A DNA stretch of 64,000 nucleotides from CAVONB01 sp963697205 (GTDB taxonomy: Bacteria; Pseudomonadota; Alphaproteobacteria; Rhizobiales; Hyphomicrobiaceae). The notes beneath the pieces are model-generated. The model saw only the letters and a program-made list of their open reading frames with translations. It was not told the DNA's origin and ran no database searches. The position numbers were made by a program, and so were the translations under genes. Positions 17,305 to 25,832 of the stretch are shown here, one piece after another (the first letter of the stretch is position 1; each line of letters begins with the position of its first letter). The stretch is from the NCBI GenBank assembly GCA_963697205.1, contig CAVONB010000006.1:124001-188000 (forward strand), read 5' to 3'.

Positions 17305-18465
17305 TCAGCGCTTGTTGAGGAACTCGCCCGCTCGTGCCCGCAGCGTTCGCGGCAGCGCGTGATAGGCCGACCGCAGCGCCGGCTTGGCGCCGAGATGCCA
17401 GCCCGTCATCCACACCCGCCCGCGCCCGTTCAGCGGCAGCACGAGCTCCGAGATCGGCTTCGTCGTGTCGGTCCAGCGCAGCTTGTAAGGGCTGGGCGGC
17501 CCCATCAGCTCCAGCATCTCGATGCCGCGCGCATGACACGCCTCGATCACCATGCCCAGATGCACGCTGCCCGGGCCCACGGCGTCGAACGCTTCGTTTC
17601 GGGCCGACAGGTAGGCGTAGTAGCGGTTGCGGTAGAGAAAACCCCATTGCTGCGCAACGATCTCCTCGCCCAGACGCAGGTCGAACCCCATAATCGACAG
17701 CCCCTCAACGGCGGGCAGCCCCTCGACCACGGCGCGAAAATCGGCATCCCGGAACGCCGGCGCGGTCGTCCCGTGTTGGTCGAGCCAGTCGAGCCTGCGA
17801 TCGAATGTGTAGCCGATGATGTCGGCCAGGGCGGCCGGATCCTGGGTCACGATGTGTGTCGGCGTGCCCAGTCGCGTTAGCCGGTTGAGATGGTTGCGAT
17901 GGGTCTTGCGGGTCTTGAGACCGACCGCGCTCAGGTAGTCCCGGAACGTCGCGAACGGCCTGAGGTCGACAGTGACGGAATGGCTTGTCTGCGCCGTGCG
18001 CGCGCCTGCCGCGATGAGGGCGCGATGTAGCGGTGTGCCCTCCACCACGTGCTCCATGGCCAGCGCGTCCACCACCGATTGAGCGCGCAGCCTGGCCAGA
18101 ATTGCCGCGATTCCAGGCACAATCTCTTCGCTCCGCGCAAAGACGGCGCCCGCGAACTGGCCGAACGGATCGTCGAGACAGCGCGCCACGCGCACGCGAC
18201 CGGTGCTGGCCACACCCAGCGGCCACAGTCCGACGAGCCGCGCACCTTCGCGCACCACCGCCACCAGGGGCTTCATCCAGGGGCTGCCAGATGCCAGTCG
18301 GACCCGTGCGACGTGCTGGCACCACGCGCTCGCCAGGAAGACGGGCGACTCGTGATCCTGCACCTCCAGGTTCATCGCCTCCCAGGCCGGCGCCAGGCGC
18401 GAGATCTCATCGATGCTCTCCACGAGCTCGACGTCGTACACTGCCGCGACGAGCCGGTCGCGCAT
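17305..18465 (-). CDS. GNAT-fold acyltransferase of the BioF2/CelD type
   Basis: About 386 aa. The sequence has the double-GNAT layout of acetyltransferase_6/BioF2-like proteins often found in polysaccharide and cellulose clusters. Visible features are SPVFLASAWCQHVA near the N-terminus, SVTVDLRPFATFRDYLSAVG, LKTRKTHRNHLNRL, and a C-terminal GSVHLGMVIEACHARGIEML followed by GPPSPYKLRW. It probably adds an acyl substituent to a sugar or lipid precursor in the cytoplasm. ATG 18465 is preferred because of an AGAGG about 8 bases upstream; the longer start at 18537 would overlap the upstream gene by 17 bases. Cotranscribed with the oxygenase-like gene. Confidence 0.75.
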   Translation of the reverse strand: MRDRLVAAVYDVELVESIDEISRLAPAWEAMNLEVQDHESPVFLASAWCQHVARVRLASGSPWMKPLVAVVREGARLVGLWPLGVASTGRVRVARCLDDPFGQFAGAVFARSEEIVPGIAAILARLRAQSVVDALAMEHVVEGTPLHRALIAAGARTAQTSHSVTVDLRPFATFRDYLSAVGLKTRKTHRNHLNRLTRLGTPTHIVTQDPAALADIIGYTFDRRLDWLDQHGTTAPAFRDADFRAVVEGLPAVEGLSIMGFDLRLGEEIVAQQWGFLYRNRYYAYLSARNEAFDAVGPGSVHLGMVIEACHARGIEMLELMGPPSPYKLRWTDTTKPISELVLPLNGRGRVWMTGWHLGAKPALRSAYHALPRTLRARAGEFLNKR

Positions 18466-18520
18466 GGCGCTTGCCTCTGTCACCGCGCTGAACCTTGCCC
18501 GTTTCGCCGCTGTGGCCACG

Positions 18521-19459
18521 CTACTTACTGAACTCATACGGAGGAATATCGCGCACGCTGCGTGGTGCCTTAGGATCGACGGCGAAGTCGACCTTGAAGG
18601 ACTGGCCGGGCTTGCGGCCCGCGGTCAACTTGTGCAGCGCCGCCACACCGTATTTGGCGTAGTAGAGCGGCCCGTCTGTCACTTGCGACAGCGATTGCAG
18701 CCCGAGCCGCTTGCGCAGCACGCCGTTGGCGGTGTTGACGATGTAGTTGCGGCGCACGTCGCGCGTCTGATGCTCGGTCGTGAACGAGACGTTGACGCAG
18801 TCCTGGTTGACGATCCTGTGCGGGCAGTAGAGCGGCCAATGCAGCATCTCACCGGGCCCCAGATCGTAGACGACGGCGTGTTCCTCGAAGGCGGGATCGT
18901 AGCGCAGCGAGATCTCGTGCGCCTCGTTGAGGACGATCTTCTCCAGTCGGTCCTGCTGCAGGAAGGGCTCGCGGTTGGGATAGACGTAGACGGTCTTGCG
19001 GCCGCGGATCTGCCACAGCGACTGCCCGGGCGTGTCGCAGTGATAGTAGACCTGGATGTTGGGTGAGGACACGAGGATCGAAAGCTTCTCATTGTAGGAC
19101 GAAAAGCCCGGCACGATCTCCGCGATCTCCCGATAGATGTCCTGGACGAGGTCGCCATAGGCGGGGTCGACCTGCTCCGGCTTCAACAGCAGCACCCAGA
19201 TGGCGCCGGTCCGGATCGCCTCGAGCACGTCGTGGCCGGGAATATCGCGGATCTCGCCTTCGCGCCGCGATCGCGTGTCGTGGCGCGTGATGTCCATCGT
19301 GTTGACGTAGTAGTTCGCGCGCGCGGAATGCTCGATCAGCGTGGCCAGCATGTCGTCGCTGAACAATGCCGACTGGTGCAGGCGATGGTTGAGCATCAGC
19401 GGCTTGGCCCCGAAGCCTGAGAAGGCAGACGTGGGGCTGCGGAAGATTTTTTCTGTCAT
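18521..19459 (-). CDS. cupin/JmjC-like Fe(II) oxygenase-fold protein
   Basis: 312 aa, soluble. A double-stranded beta-helix signature is visible: VYYHCDTPGQSLWQIRGRKT with an H-x-D pair, followed by YVYPNREPF, GPGEMLHWPLYCPHRI with the distal His, and NVSFTTEH. The HxD...H arrangement is that of Fe(II)/2-oxoglutarate dioxygenases and JmjC-like cupins, so it may hydroxylate a sugar, lipid or protein. It could also be a non-catalytic cupin. ATG 19459 was chosen over the longer frame to 19489; its Shine-Dalgarno is weak. It is followed by the acyltransferase gene on the same strand. Confidence 0.65.
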   Translation of the reverse strand: MTEKIFRSPTSAFSGFGAKPLMLNHRLHQSALFSDDMLATLIEHSARANYYVNTMDITRHDTRSRREGEIRDIPGHDVLEAIRTGAIWVLLLKPEQVDPAYGDLVQDIYREIAEIVPGFSSYNEKLSILVSSPNIQVYYHCDTPGQSLWQIRGRKTVYVYPNREPFLQQDRLEKIVLNEAHEISLRYDPAFEEHAVVYDLGPGEMLHWPLYCPHRIVNQDCVNVSFTTEHQTRDVRRNYIVNTANGVLRKRLGLQSLSQVTDGPLYYAKYGVAALHKLTAGRKPGQSFKVDFAVDPKAPRSVRDIPPYEFSK

Positions 19460-19508
19460 CGGGCGAAGCCTGGTCTTCGAGCGGATCAATGGCGATTTTC
19501 AGGCGAGC

Positions 19509-19543
19509 GGCGGACCGCCGGCACGCAGCTATGGCGGACCGCC
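19509..19543. promoter_or_regulatory. twin palindromes GGCGGACCGCC, 24 bases apart
   Basis: Two identical 11-base palindromes (GGCGG-A-CCGCC) start 24 bases apart, close to two helical turns, 50-84 bases upstream of the oxygenase-like gene start. Same-face spacing and identity suggest a two-site operator for a dimeric regulator, possibly for the divergent polysaccharide genes. The regulator is not known. Confidence 0.35.
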
Positions 19544-19827
19544 GAACGGCCCGCCACCCTCTTCGGCAAACGTGGCTACCGGCGTGTTGTCCCGGGCGGA
19601 TGGCCCCCGAAAGGGGGGGGGCGAGCCCGCTGGCATGTCCGATCGGCGCTGCCGCCGCCGCGGGTCGACCTTTATCCTCGGTACGGTCGATCCGTAAACG
19701 ATGAACCACGTCATCCCGCAGTGCGGCAAAAGATCCTTAGCGGATAGATCTGTGAGAGAAAAGCGGCAACCATGAGAACACAATGTATTTTTCTGATTTG
19801 GAACAGCAGATGCTGTCTTGATACGGC

Positions 19828-19833
19828 TATAAT
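19828..19833 (+). promoter_or_regulatory. possible -10 element (TATAAT) for the initiating transferase gene
   Basis: A consensus TATAAT sits in the AT-richer stretch about 62 bases upstream of GTG 19895. No good -35 hexamer lies 16-18 bases before it; TTGATA at 19818-19823 is too close. It may be an activated promoter. Confidence 0.35.
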
Positions 19834-19894
19834 GGTTGGCCTATGATGTTGCAGCGCACGATGAAGCGTTGCTTGTGCGGAAGCGGGGATTTCG

Positions 19895-21340
19895 GTGAGT
19901 TCAGTCGAGCGTATCGCAACTGTTGTTTCTGGCTCGCGCGGGCGCACGATGCTGTCGGCACCAGGCATCGCGCTATTGGTTTGCGCGGTTCAGTTCTCCG
20001 CCATCATATTGATTTCGCTGGCGTCCGGACTGTCTTACCACGTTGCGATCTACGGCAACGCCGGCGGACTTGGCAGCGTTCTCGCCAGTGGCATCCTCGC
20101 CGGCCTCGCGTATGTCGCGCCGGTTTTCACGCGCCGTGACAGCAGCTGGTACGAGGCGATGGCCAATCGCCGGTCCGTCCGCCAGGTCGTCGTCGACTGG
20201 ACGACGGCGGTGTTCGTCGTCGCCGTCATCGCCTTCCTCACCAAGACCGCCGACATGTTCTCGCGCGGGGCGCTTTTGCTGATGCTGGCGTTCGGGCTCG
20301 TCGTGCTCATCGCGCTTGAGGCGGTGATCGCACGATTGATCGCCGCCGCGCTCCGGTCAGCACGCGCGGCGCCACGCCGCGTCCTCCTGCTTGGCGACAA
20401 GGCCGTCAACGAGCGCTATCGCAGCGAGCTCGCAGGCCAGCCCGATATCCATGTCGTCGGCATGCGTTCGCTCCCCGTTTCCGCCGACGATGCCGCACGC
20501 CAGAAGGATCTGGAGGCTCTTGTTGCCCAGTCGGTCGCCGAAGCGCGACATTTGCAGGCCGACGACGTCCTGCTGACGATCCCGCTGTCCCGTCTCGATG
20601 TCATCGAGCGCTCGGTGCAGGCCTTCTCCATGTCACCGGCGACCATGCACCTCGTCGGCGACGATCTCTCCGCGCGCTTTGCCGGTCTGCGCGTCACCGA
20701 TGTCGGGCGCCTGCCGACGCTGCGCCTCAGCCGCCCTGCGCTGTCGCCGGTGCAGGCCATGACCAAGCGCGTGCTGGACGTGGTTCTGGCAACCATCGGG
20801 CTGATGCTGCTGGCACCTGCGTTCCCGATTGTGGCGCTGTTGATCAAGCTCGACAGCCCGGGCCCGGTTTTCTTCATGCAGAAGCGGCGCGGCTACAATC
20901 TGCGCGACTTTCGCATCCTCAAGTTCCGTACAATGTCCACACTCGACGACGGCCCCGTCGTCGTCCAGGCCAAGCACAACGATCCGCGCATCACCCGGAT
21001 CGGCGCGTGGCTGCGCCGCCTGAACATCGACGAGCTGCCCCAACTCGTGAACGTCGTGAAGGGCGACATGTCGATTGTCGGCCCCCGCCCGCACGCGCTC
21101 GCCCACGATACCGCCTTCGAGACCCGGATTGCGCGGTATCCGCGCCGCCTCAACGTGCGTCCGGGCATCACCGGCTGGGCGCAGGTCAACGGTCTGCGCG
21201 GCGAGACCGATACCGAGGACAAGATGGCGCGCCGCGTCGAGGCCGACCTGTTCTACATCGACAACTGGTCGTTGCTCCTGGACCTGAAGATCCTGGCGTT
21301 GACCGTGATCTCGCCGCGCGCCTACCGCAACGCGCGCTGA
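19895..21340 (+). CDS. undecaprenyl-phosphate sugar phosphotransferase (WcaJ/ExoY-type initiating enzyme)
   Basis: 481 aa. The N-terminal half has four or five membrane segments and a Rossmann-like region (RRVLLLGDKAVNERY). The C-terminal half is the sugar-phosphotransferase domain: TKRVLDVVLATIGLMLLAPA, the DSPGPVFFMQKRRGYNL segment, FRILKFRTM, NIDELPQLVNVVKGDMSIVG, GPRPHA and RPGITGWAQVNGLRG. It transfers a hexose-1-phosphate from a UDP-sugar to undecaprenyl phosphate at the inner membrane, the first step of exopolysaccharide assembly. GTG 19895 follows a GGGGAT site. It stands alone on the plus strand at the edge of the cluster. Confidence 0.9.
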   Translation: MSSVERIATVVSGSRGRTMLSAPGIALLVCAVQFSAIILISLASGLSYHVAIYGNAGGLGSVLASGILAGLAYVAPVFTRRDSSWYEAMANRRSVRQVVVDWTTAVFVVAVIAFLTKTADMFSRGALLLMLAFGLVVLIALEAVIARLIAAALRSARAAPRRVLLLGDKAVNERYRSELAGQPDIHVVGMRSLPVSADDAARQKDLEALVAQSVAEARHLQADDVLLTIPLSRLDVIERSVQAFSMSPATMHLVGDDLSARFAGLRVTDVGRLPTLRLSRPALSPVQAMTKRVLDVVLATIGLMLLAPAFPIVALLIKLDSPGPVFFMQKRRGYNLRDFRILKFRTMSTLDDGPVVVQAKHNDPRITRIGAWLRRLNIDELPQLVNVVKGDMSIVGPRPHALAHDTAFETRIARYPRRLNVRPGITGWAQVNGLRGETDTEDKMARRVEADLFYIDNWSLLLDLKILALTVISPRAYRNAR

Positions 21341-21384
21341 GGCGCGCCGGACGGCACGCGCCCGACGGCGCCTCCAACAGCGCA

Positions 21385-21410
21385 GGGCGCGACGAAAGAA
21401 AGCCGCGCCC
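21385..21410. terminator. weak hairpin between convergent genes
   Basis: GGGCGCG (21385-21391) can pair with CGCGCCC (21404-21410) around a 12-base A-rich loop, in the 87-base gap between the WcaJ-type gene and egtD. There is no T-run on either side, so this is at most a weak bidirectional terminator. Confidence 0.3.
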
Positions 21411-21427
21411 GCCACCGCGACCGGAGA

Positions 21428-22471
21428 TCAGGCCCCGTCGCTCTCCAGCATGTGCACGCTGAACATCGCCTGCGGGTCGGTCCAGGTCGCCAGCGGCGAC
21501 CAGCCCGCGCGGCGCACCATCCGATGAAAACCGGCGATCTCGTACTTGTGCGAGTGCTCGGTCAGGATGCGTTCCCCGGCCGCGAAACGGAACCGCCGGC
21601 CGAGCACCGTCACCGTCTGGTCGATACGGCTGACCAGGTGCATCTCGATGCGGCTGGCATCCGGGTTCCACGTCGCGGTGTGCTCGAACAGATCCAGGTT
21701 GAACCGGGCCCCGAGTTCACGGTTCGCGCGCGCCAGGACATTCATGTTGAAAGCCGCCGTCACGCCCTGGGCGTCGTCATAGGCCGGCACCAGCACCGCT
21801 GGATCCTTGATCAGATCCGCGCCGACGATGAGTCGGCCGCGCCGCCCCAGGGTCGTGCGCATCTCGCGTAACAGCGCAACGGCGTCGGCCACTACCAGAT
21901 TGCCGATCGTGGAGCCCGGGAAAAATCCGACACGCCGAGCGTTCTCGGCGCCAGCGATTTCCGGCAATGGCGCATCGAACGGCCCGACGACGCCCCGGAT
22001 GTCGAGCGTAGGATAGCGCTGGCGCAACCGTGCCTCCGCCTCCTCGATCGCGGCTTGGCTGATGTCGATCGGCACATACGCGGCCAGCCGCGCGCCCGCC
22101 CGATCGAGCAGGATCTCCGTTTTCCGGCTCGAGCCCGAGCCGAACTCGATCAGCAAGGCGCCATCGGGAATGCGCGCGACGATTTCGTCGACGTGCGCCG
22201 TCAGAATGCTGATCTCCGTGCGCGTCGGGTAGTATTCCGGCAGGTCCGTGATCTGCTCGAACAGCGCGCTGCCCGCCGCATCGTAGAAGAACCGGCACGG
22301 GATCGACTTGGGCTTGGCCGAGAGGCCCTCGATGAGCGCTTGCGCGAACGCGCCGTCCACGCTGGCATCCGGCCCAATCCCAGTCCCAGTCCCGGCGCCG
22401 CCCACGCTCGCCGGCGTCTCAGCGCGCCCCGCGGTGGAGCGGGCACGCGCACTGCTTGTCTTGTCTGTCAT
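21428..22471 (-). CDS. egtD: L-histidine N-alpha-methyltransferase (EgtD)
   Basis: 347 aa. SAM-dependent enzyme making hercynine (trimethylhistidine), the first step to ergothioneine. SAM-binding LLIEFGSGSSRKTEILL, CRFFYDAAGSALFEQITDLPE (broken here at TDLPE), YYPTRTE, VGFFPGSTIGN and GVTAAFNMNVLARANRELGA are hallmarks of EgtD. An approximately 40-residue low-complexity N-terminal extension (AGTGTGIGPDAS) precedes the domain. ATG 22471 overlaps the egtB stop (22468-22470), so the two proteins are translationally coupled. Cytoplasmic. Confidence 0.95.
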   Translation of the reverse strand: MTDKTSSARARSTAGRAETPASVGGAGTGTGIGPDASVDGAFAQALIEGLSAKPKSIPCRFFYDAAGSALFEQITDLPEYYPTRTEISILTAHVDEIVARIPDGALLIEFGSGSSRKTEILLDRAGARLAAYVPIDISQAAIEEAEARLRQRYPTLDIRGVVGPFDAPLPEIAGAENARRVGFFPGSTIGNLVVADAVALLREMRTTLGRRGRLIVGADLIKDPAVLVPAYDDAQGVTAAFNMNVLARANRELGARFNLDLFEHTATWNPDASRIEMHLVSRIDQTVTVLGRRFRFAAGERILTEHSHKYEIAGFHRMVRRAGWSPLATWTDPQAMFSVHMLESDGA

Positions 22472-23778
22472 TGGATGTCCGTCGCCAGTCTGAAGCCGGT
22501 GAATTGCCAGCGCTGTTGAGGATAGAAGAAGTTGCGATAGGTCGCGCGGCTATGCCCGTCGACAGTGGCGCAGGAGGCGCCTTTCAGCACCTGCTGGCTG
22601 CACATGAACTTACCGTTGTACTCACCCACCGCACCCGGCGGCGGCCGGTAGCCGGGATAGGGCTGGTAGGCGCTCTGTGTCCACTCCCATACGTCGCCGA
22701 ACAACTGCTTGGGGCCTGGCATCGGACCGGCCGGAGCCGGCAGCGGGCGAAGCGCGTCGGTGCCCAGCGTGTTGCCCTTGACGGGCGCATCCGCCGCCAC
22801 GGTCTCCCATTCGAACTCCGTCGGTAGGCGCTTACCGGCCCAGCGGGCGAACGCATCGGCCTCGTAGTAGCTGACGTGGGAGACCGGCGCTGCAGGATCG
22901 ACCGCACAAAGACCGTCGAGCGACATCTGATGCCACGCGCCATCGACCTCTTCCCAGTAGCCCGGCGCCGTCCAGCCCTCCCGGTTCACCGTCGCCCAGC
23001 CGTCGGCCAGCCACAACAACGCGTTGCGATAGCCCCCGTCCGCCATGAACGCCAGCCATTCCCCGTTCGTCACGCACCGGTCGGCGATGGCGAAAGGATG
23101 CAGCAGCGCGCGATGGCGCGGGCCCTCGTTGTCGTAGGAAAAGCCCGACCCTTCGTGGCCGATCTCCACGATGCCGCCGGGATTGGCGATCTCCTGCGGC
23201 GCCGCGGCGGCGCCCTCGCTCGGGGTCGCGCGCGGCCGGTTGCGATAGGCTGGCCTCAGTGGATTGCTGGCGAACAGCGCCAAAACGTCCGTCAGCAGCA
23301 GCTCCTGATGCTGTTGCTCGTGATTGATGCCGAGTGTCAGCAGCGCGTGCAGCTCGCTGTCCGGCGCTGGCTGGGCCGTCGTGCACAGCCGGTCGAGCGC
23401 CTCGTCGACATGCGCGCGGTACGCACGCACCTCGCGCGCCGGCGGGCGCGTCAGCAGTCCCCGGCGACCGCGCGGCTGCCGCGCCCCTTGCGTCTCGTAG
23501 TAGGAGTTGAAGCAGAAATCGAACGCCTCCGAGAACGGCTTGTAGCCCGGCAGGTGATGCCGCAACACGAAAGCTTCGTAGAACCATGTGGTGTGCGCCA
23601 GATGCCATTTCGTCGGGCTTGCATCGTCCATGGCCTGCACGCACTGATCCTCGTCGCTCAGCGGTTGCGCAAGCGCATGCGACAGCCGACGGCTGGACAT
23701 CAAGGCGTGCTTGAGGGAGCTGTCCTGGGATGTGAGGTCGTCTGAATGCTGCGAATACGCAGCGGCGTGCGCACTCAT
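22468..23778 (-). CDS. egtB: ergothioneine sulfoxide synthase (EgtB)
   Basis: 436 aa. Non-heme iron enzyme that couples hercynine to a thiol with oxygen. The N-terminal DinB-like domain carries the iron ligands His62 (WHLAHTTWFYE) and His153/His157 (NHEQQHQELL). The C-terminal formylglycine-generating-enzyme-like domain shows SYYEADAFARWAGKRLPTEF, FGDVWEWTQSAY and GGASCAT-like KGASCATVDGHSR. ATG 23778 has an excellent Shine-Dalgarno (GGAGGTGA). Neither egtA nor egtC is in the window, so the thiol donor (cysteine or gamma-glutamylcysteine) is not shown. A candidate promoter lies at 23908-23936. Confidence 0.95.
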   Translation of the reverse strand: MSAHAAAYSQHSDDLTSQDSSLKHALMSSRRLSHALAQPLSDEDQCVQAMDDASPTKWHLAHTTWFYEAFVLRHHLPGYKPFSEAFDFCFNSYYETQGARQPRGRRGLLTRPPAREVRAYRAHVDEALDRLCTTAQPAPDSELHALLTLGINHEQQHQELLLTDVLALFASNPLRPAYRNRPRATPSEGAAAAPQEIANPGGIVEIGHEGSGFSYDNEGPRHRALLHPFAIADRCVTNGEWLAFMADGGYRNALLWLADGWATVNREGWTAPGYWEEVDGAWHQMSLDGLCAVDPAAPVSHVSYYEADAFARWAGKRLPTEFEWETVAADAPVKGNTLGTDALRPLPAPAGPMPGPKQLFGDVWEWTQSAYQPYPGYRPPPGAVGEYNGKFMCSQQVLKGASCATVDGHSRATYRNFFYPQQRWQFTGFRLATDIQ

Positions 23779-23907
23779 GCGTCACCTCCGGTGTCTCGAC
23801 GGGAGCGCAACACATGATGCGCATGGCCGATCGGCGCCAGTTGGGCAAACGCACAGTCCGCCCGTTGGGTTCGCCGCCGCGAAGCCGCGACAGTCGCGAT
23901 GCCGACC

Positions 23908-23936
23908 AATAAAGAGATCCTATGACACGATTGCAA
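23908..23936 (-). promoter_or_regulatory. candidate promoter of egtBD
   Basis: On the minus strand TTGCAA (23931-23936) and TTTATT (23908-23913) are 17 bases apart, each matching four of six bases of the sigma-70 consensus. The pair lies in an AT-richer patch of the 275-base gap upstream of egtB, about 130 bases from its ATG. Confidence 0.3.
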
Positions 23937-24053
23937 CCCTGAGGGCTTCAACGTGCGCCGCAACCCGTAAGGTGCGCGTCGCCAACGTGGCTCCGACGTT
24001 GCGGCCGTGCCCCATCGCGTGTCGGTAATGATACAGGGCCCTCACGCGCGCGT

Positions 24054-25244
24054 TCACGCGATTTCGAACAGGCCCGCAGCCCCCATGCCTGATCCGATGC
24101 ACATTGTCACGACCACGCGTTTGGCGCCGCGCCGCTTGCCCTCGATCAGCGCGTGCCCGACGAGCCGCGCCCCCGACATGCCGTAGGGGTGGCCGACCGC
24201 GATCGCGCCGCCGTCGACGTTGAGACGTTCCTCGGGGATGCCGAGACGGTCGCGGCAGTAGAGCACCTGCACGGCGAACGCCTCGTTGAGCTCCCACAGG
24301 TCGATGTCGTCGACCTTGAGGCCGGCCCGGTCGAGCAGCTTGGGCACGGCGAAGACGGGGCCGATGCCCATCTCGTCGGGCTCGCAGCCCGCCACCGCGA
24401 AGCCTCGGAAAACACCCAGTGGCGTCAGACCCTTGCTGGCCGCGCGCGCCGCATCCATGACCACGACGGCCGCCGCGCCGTCGGAGAACTGGCTCGCATT
24501 GCCGGCCGCCACCGTGCCGCCTTCGACGGCGGGCTTGATCTTGGCGACCCCCTCGTAGGTGGTGTCCGCGCGGATGCCCTCGTCGGTGTCGAGCACGACC
24601 TCTTCTTCCCACGACCGCACGACCTGCTTCTTGTCGTTGAGCTCGTGGCGCAGCATCGTCGTCTTCAGCGGCGCGATTTCAGCGTCGAACCGCCGGGCCT
24701 GCTGCGCGGCCGCCGCCCGGAGCTGGCTCTCCACGCCATATCTGTCCTGGGATTCGCGCGGAATCTTGTAGCGCGCGGCCACGGTCTCGGCCGTCTGCAG
24801 CATCGGCCAGTAGATCGCCGCCTTGTGCTCGGCCACCCAAGGATCCTCGAAGCGGTGCCGGTTCATCTCGTTCTGGACGAGGCTGATCGATTCCAGGCCT
24901 CCGGCGACATACGTGTCGCCCTCGCCCGCCATGATGCGTTGCGCGGCCATGGCAATCGTCTGCAGGCCGGACGAGCAGAAGCGATTGACGGTGACGCCGG
25001 AGACGCTGACCGGGCAGCCGGCCCGGATAGCGGCCTGTCGCGCGATGTCCCAGCCGGTCGCGCCCTCGGGCATCGCGCAGCCGAGGATCACGTCCTCCAC
25101 CTCGTCGGCTGCAATGCCCGCGCGTTCGATGGCGTGCTTGACGACGTGACCGCCCATGGTGGCGCCATGAGTGTTGTTGAGCGCCCCGCGCCATGACTTG
25201 GCGAGCCCCGTGCGGGCAGTCGAGACGATGACGGCATCCTTCAT
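24054..25244 (-). CDS. acetyl-CoA C-acyltransferase (thiolase)
   Basis: 396 aa, the normal thiolase length. Active-site loop VNRFCSSGLQ (Cys90), NEAFAVQ, GGAIAVGHPYGMSGAR with the catalytic His, and CIGSGMGAAG with the second catalytic Cys are all present. It either cleaves 3-ketoacyl-CoA in beta-oxidation or condenses acetyl-CoA; the sequence does not decide which. The phasin gene on the same strand 213 bases upstream makes a link to polyhydroxyalkanoate or fatty-acid metabolism reasonable. Cytoplasmic. ATG 25244 (MKDAVIVSTARTG) is the natural start. Confidence 0.93.
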   Translation of the reverse strand: MKDAVIVSTARTGLAKSWRGALNNTHGATMGGHVVKHAIERAGIAADEVEDVILGCAMPEGATGWDIARQAAIRAGCPVSVSGVTVNRFCSSGLQTIAMAAQRIMAGEGDTYVAGGLESISLVQNEMNRHRFEDPWVAEHKAAIYWPMLQTAETVAARYKIPRESQDRYGVESQLRAAAAQQARRFDAEIAPLKTTMLRHELNDKKQVVRSWEEEVVLDTDEGIRADTTYEGVAKIKPAVEGGTVAAGNASQFSDGAAAVVVMDAARAASKGLTPLGVFRGFAVAGCEPDEMGIGPVFAVPKLLDRAGLKVDDIDLWELNEAFAVQVLYCRDRLGIPEERLNVDGGAIAVGHPYGMSGARLVGHALIEGKRRGAKRVVVTMCIGSGMGAAGLFEIA

Positions 25245-25388
25245 GGCGTGGCTCTCTGTCGTGTGAACGGACGATCGATAGGGGTCAAGCGGGACGGTGC
25301 GGGCCAGATGGCCGTCCCGCTGAAACGCGCCAGCCGAGCGTCAGCGCGAGAGGCGGAAGGCGGGATGCAAGGCTCAGCTTCCCGGCCC

Positions 25389-25420
25389 GGTATGCGGGCC
25401 AAAGCGCTCTGGCCATACCG
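25389..25420 (-). terminator. hairpin downstream of the phasin gene
   Basis: CGGTAT pairs with ATACCG and, after a 3-base bulge, GGCCA pairs with TGGCC around an 8-base loop. It lies 38 bases past the phasin stop, reading the minus strand. No T-run follows, so the termination role is inferred from position. Confidence 0.35.
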
Positions 25421-25457
25421 CTCCGGCCCAACGCCGGCCCGGCCGCCGTGGCGAGCC

Positions 25458-25832
25458 TCAGCTGCGCGGCTGCGCGCGTTGCGCAGCGTCCGCCATCATC
25501 CGGCCGAGCTCCTGCGCCTGCTCCGAATAGATCTGCATCTGGCGCTGAGCGTGGCGTGTCTGGATTTCGAAATACTCACGCATGTCGCGGGCGCGCGCCA
25601 GCTCCGCGGCGAGGCCGAAGCCCGCCTCGATGTTCTGCTGCGCATAGCGCATGGCCTTCATCTGGATATCGAGCGCACTCTGCGTCATCGCGCCCGAGGA
25701 TCGCGTCACCATGTCTTGCGCCTGCTTGGCGGCATCGAGAAATTGCGTGTAGGCCTGCCGCGCCTGGTCCACGCTGCGCTCGGCCATCTCGCGAACAGTG
25801 TCGGGGATCTCGAAGGGCGCTTTGTCGGACAT
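25458..25832 (-). CDS. phasin family protein
   Basis: 124 aa, helical and amphipathic. MSDKAPFEIPDTVREMAERS, QARQAYTQFLDAAKQAQDM and FEIQTRHAQRQMQIYSEQAQ are typical of alphaproteobacterial phasins, which coat polyhydroxyalkanoate granules. Length fits the small phasin_2-type family. ATG 25832 has a GGAGA site. It lies upstream of the thiolase gene on the same strand, with a hairpin between them, so cotranscription is uncertain. Confidence 0.85.
   Translation of the reverse strand: MSDKAPFEIPDTVREMAERSVDQARQAYTQFLDAAKQAQDMVTRSSGAMTQSALDIQMKAMRYAQQNIEAGFGLAAELARARDMREYFEIQTRHAQRQMQIYSEQAQELGRMMADAAQRAQPRS

Larger units (their letters stand above)
19460..19894. other. divergent intergenic region, 435 bases
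   Basis: Lies between the minus-strand oxygenase-like gene and the plus-strand initiating transferase gene. It holds two copies of the palindrome GGCGGACCGCC (19509-19519 and 19533-19543), a run of nine G (19613-19621), and an AT-richer stretch from about 19770 with a perfect TATAAT (19828-19833). The base composition near 19770-19840 differs clearly from the surroundings. No convincing gene was seen. Confidence 0.5.

Noticed and set aside
19613..19621. Run of nine G as a phase-variation tract
   Set aside because: It is intergenic and far from -35/-10 spacing of an identified promoter; also a likely sequencing-prone spot. No gene would be switched.
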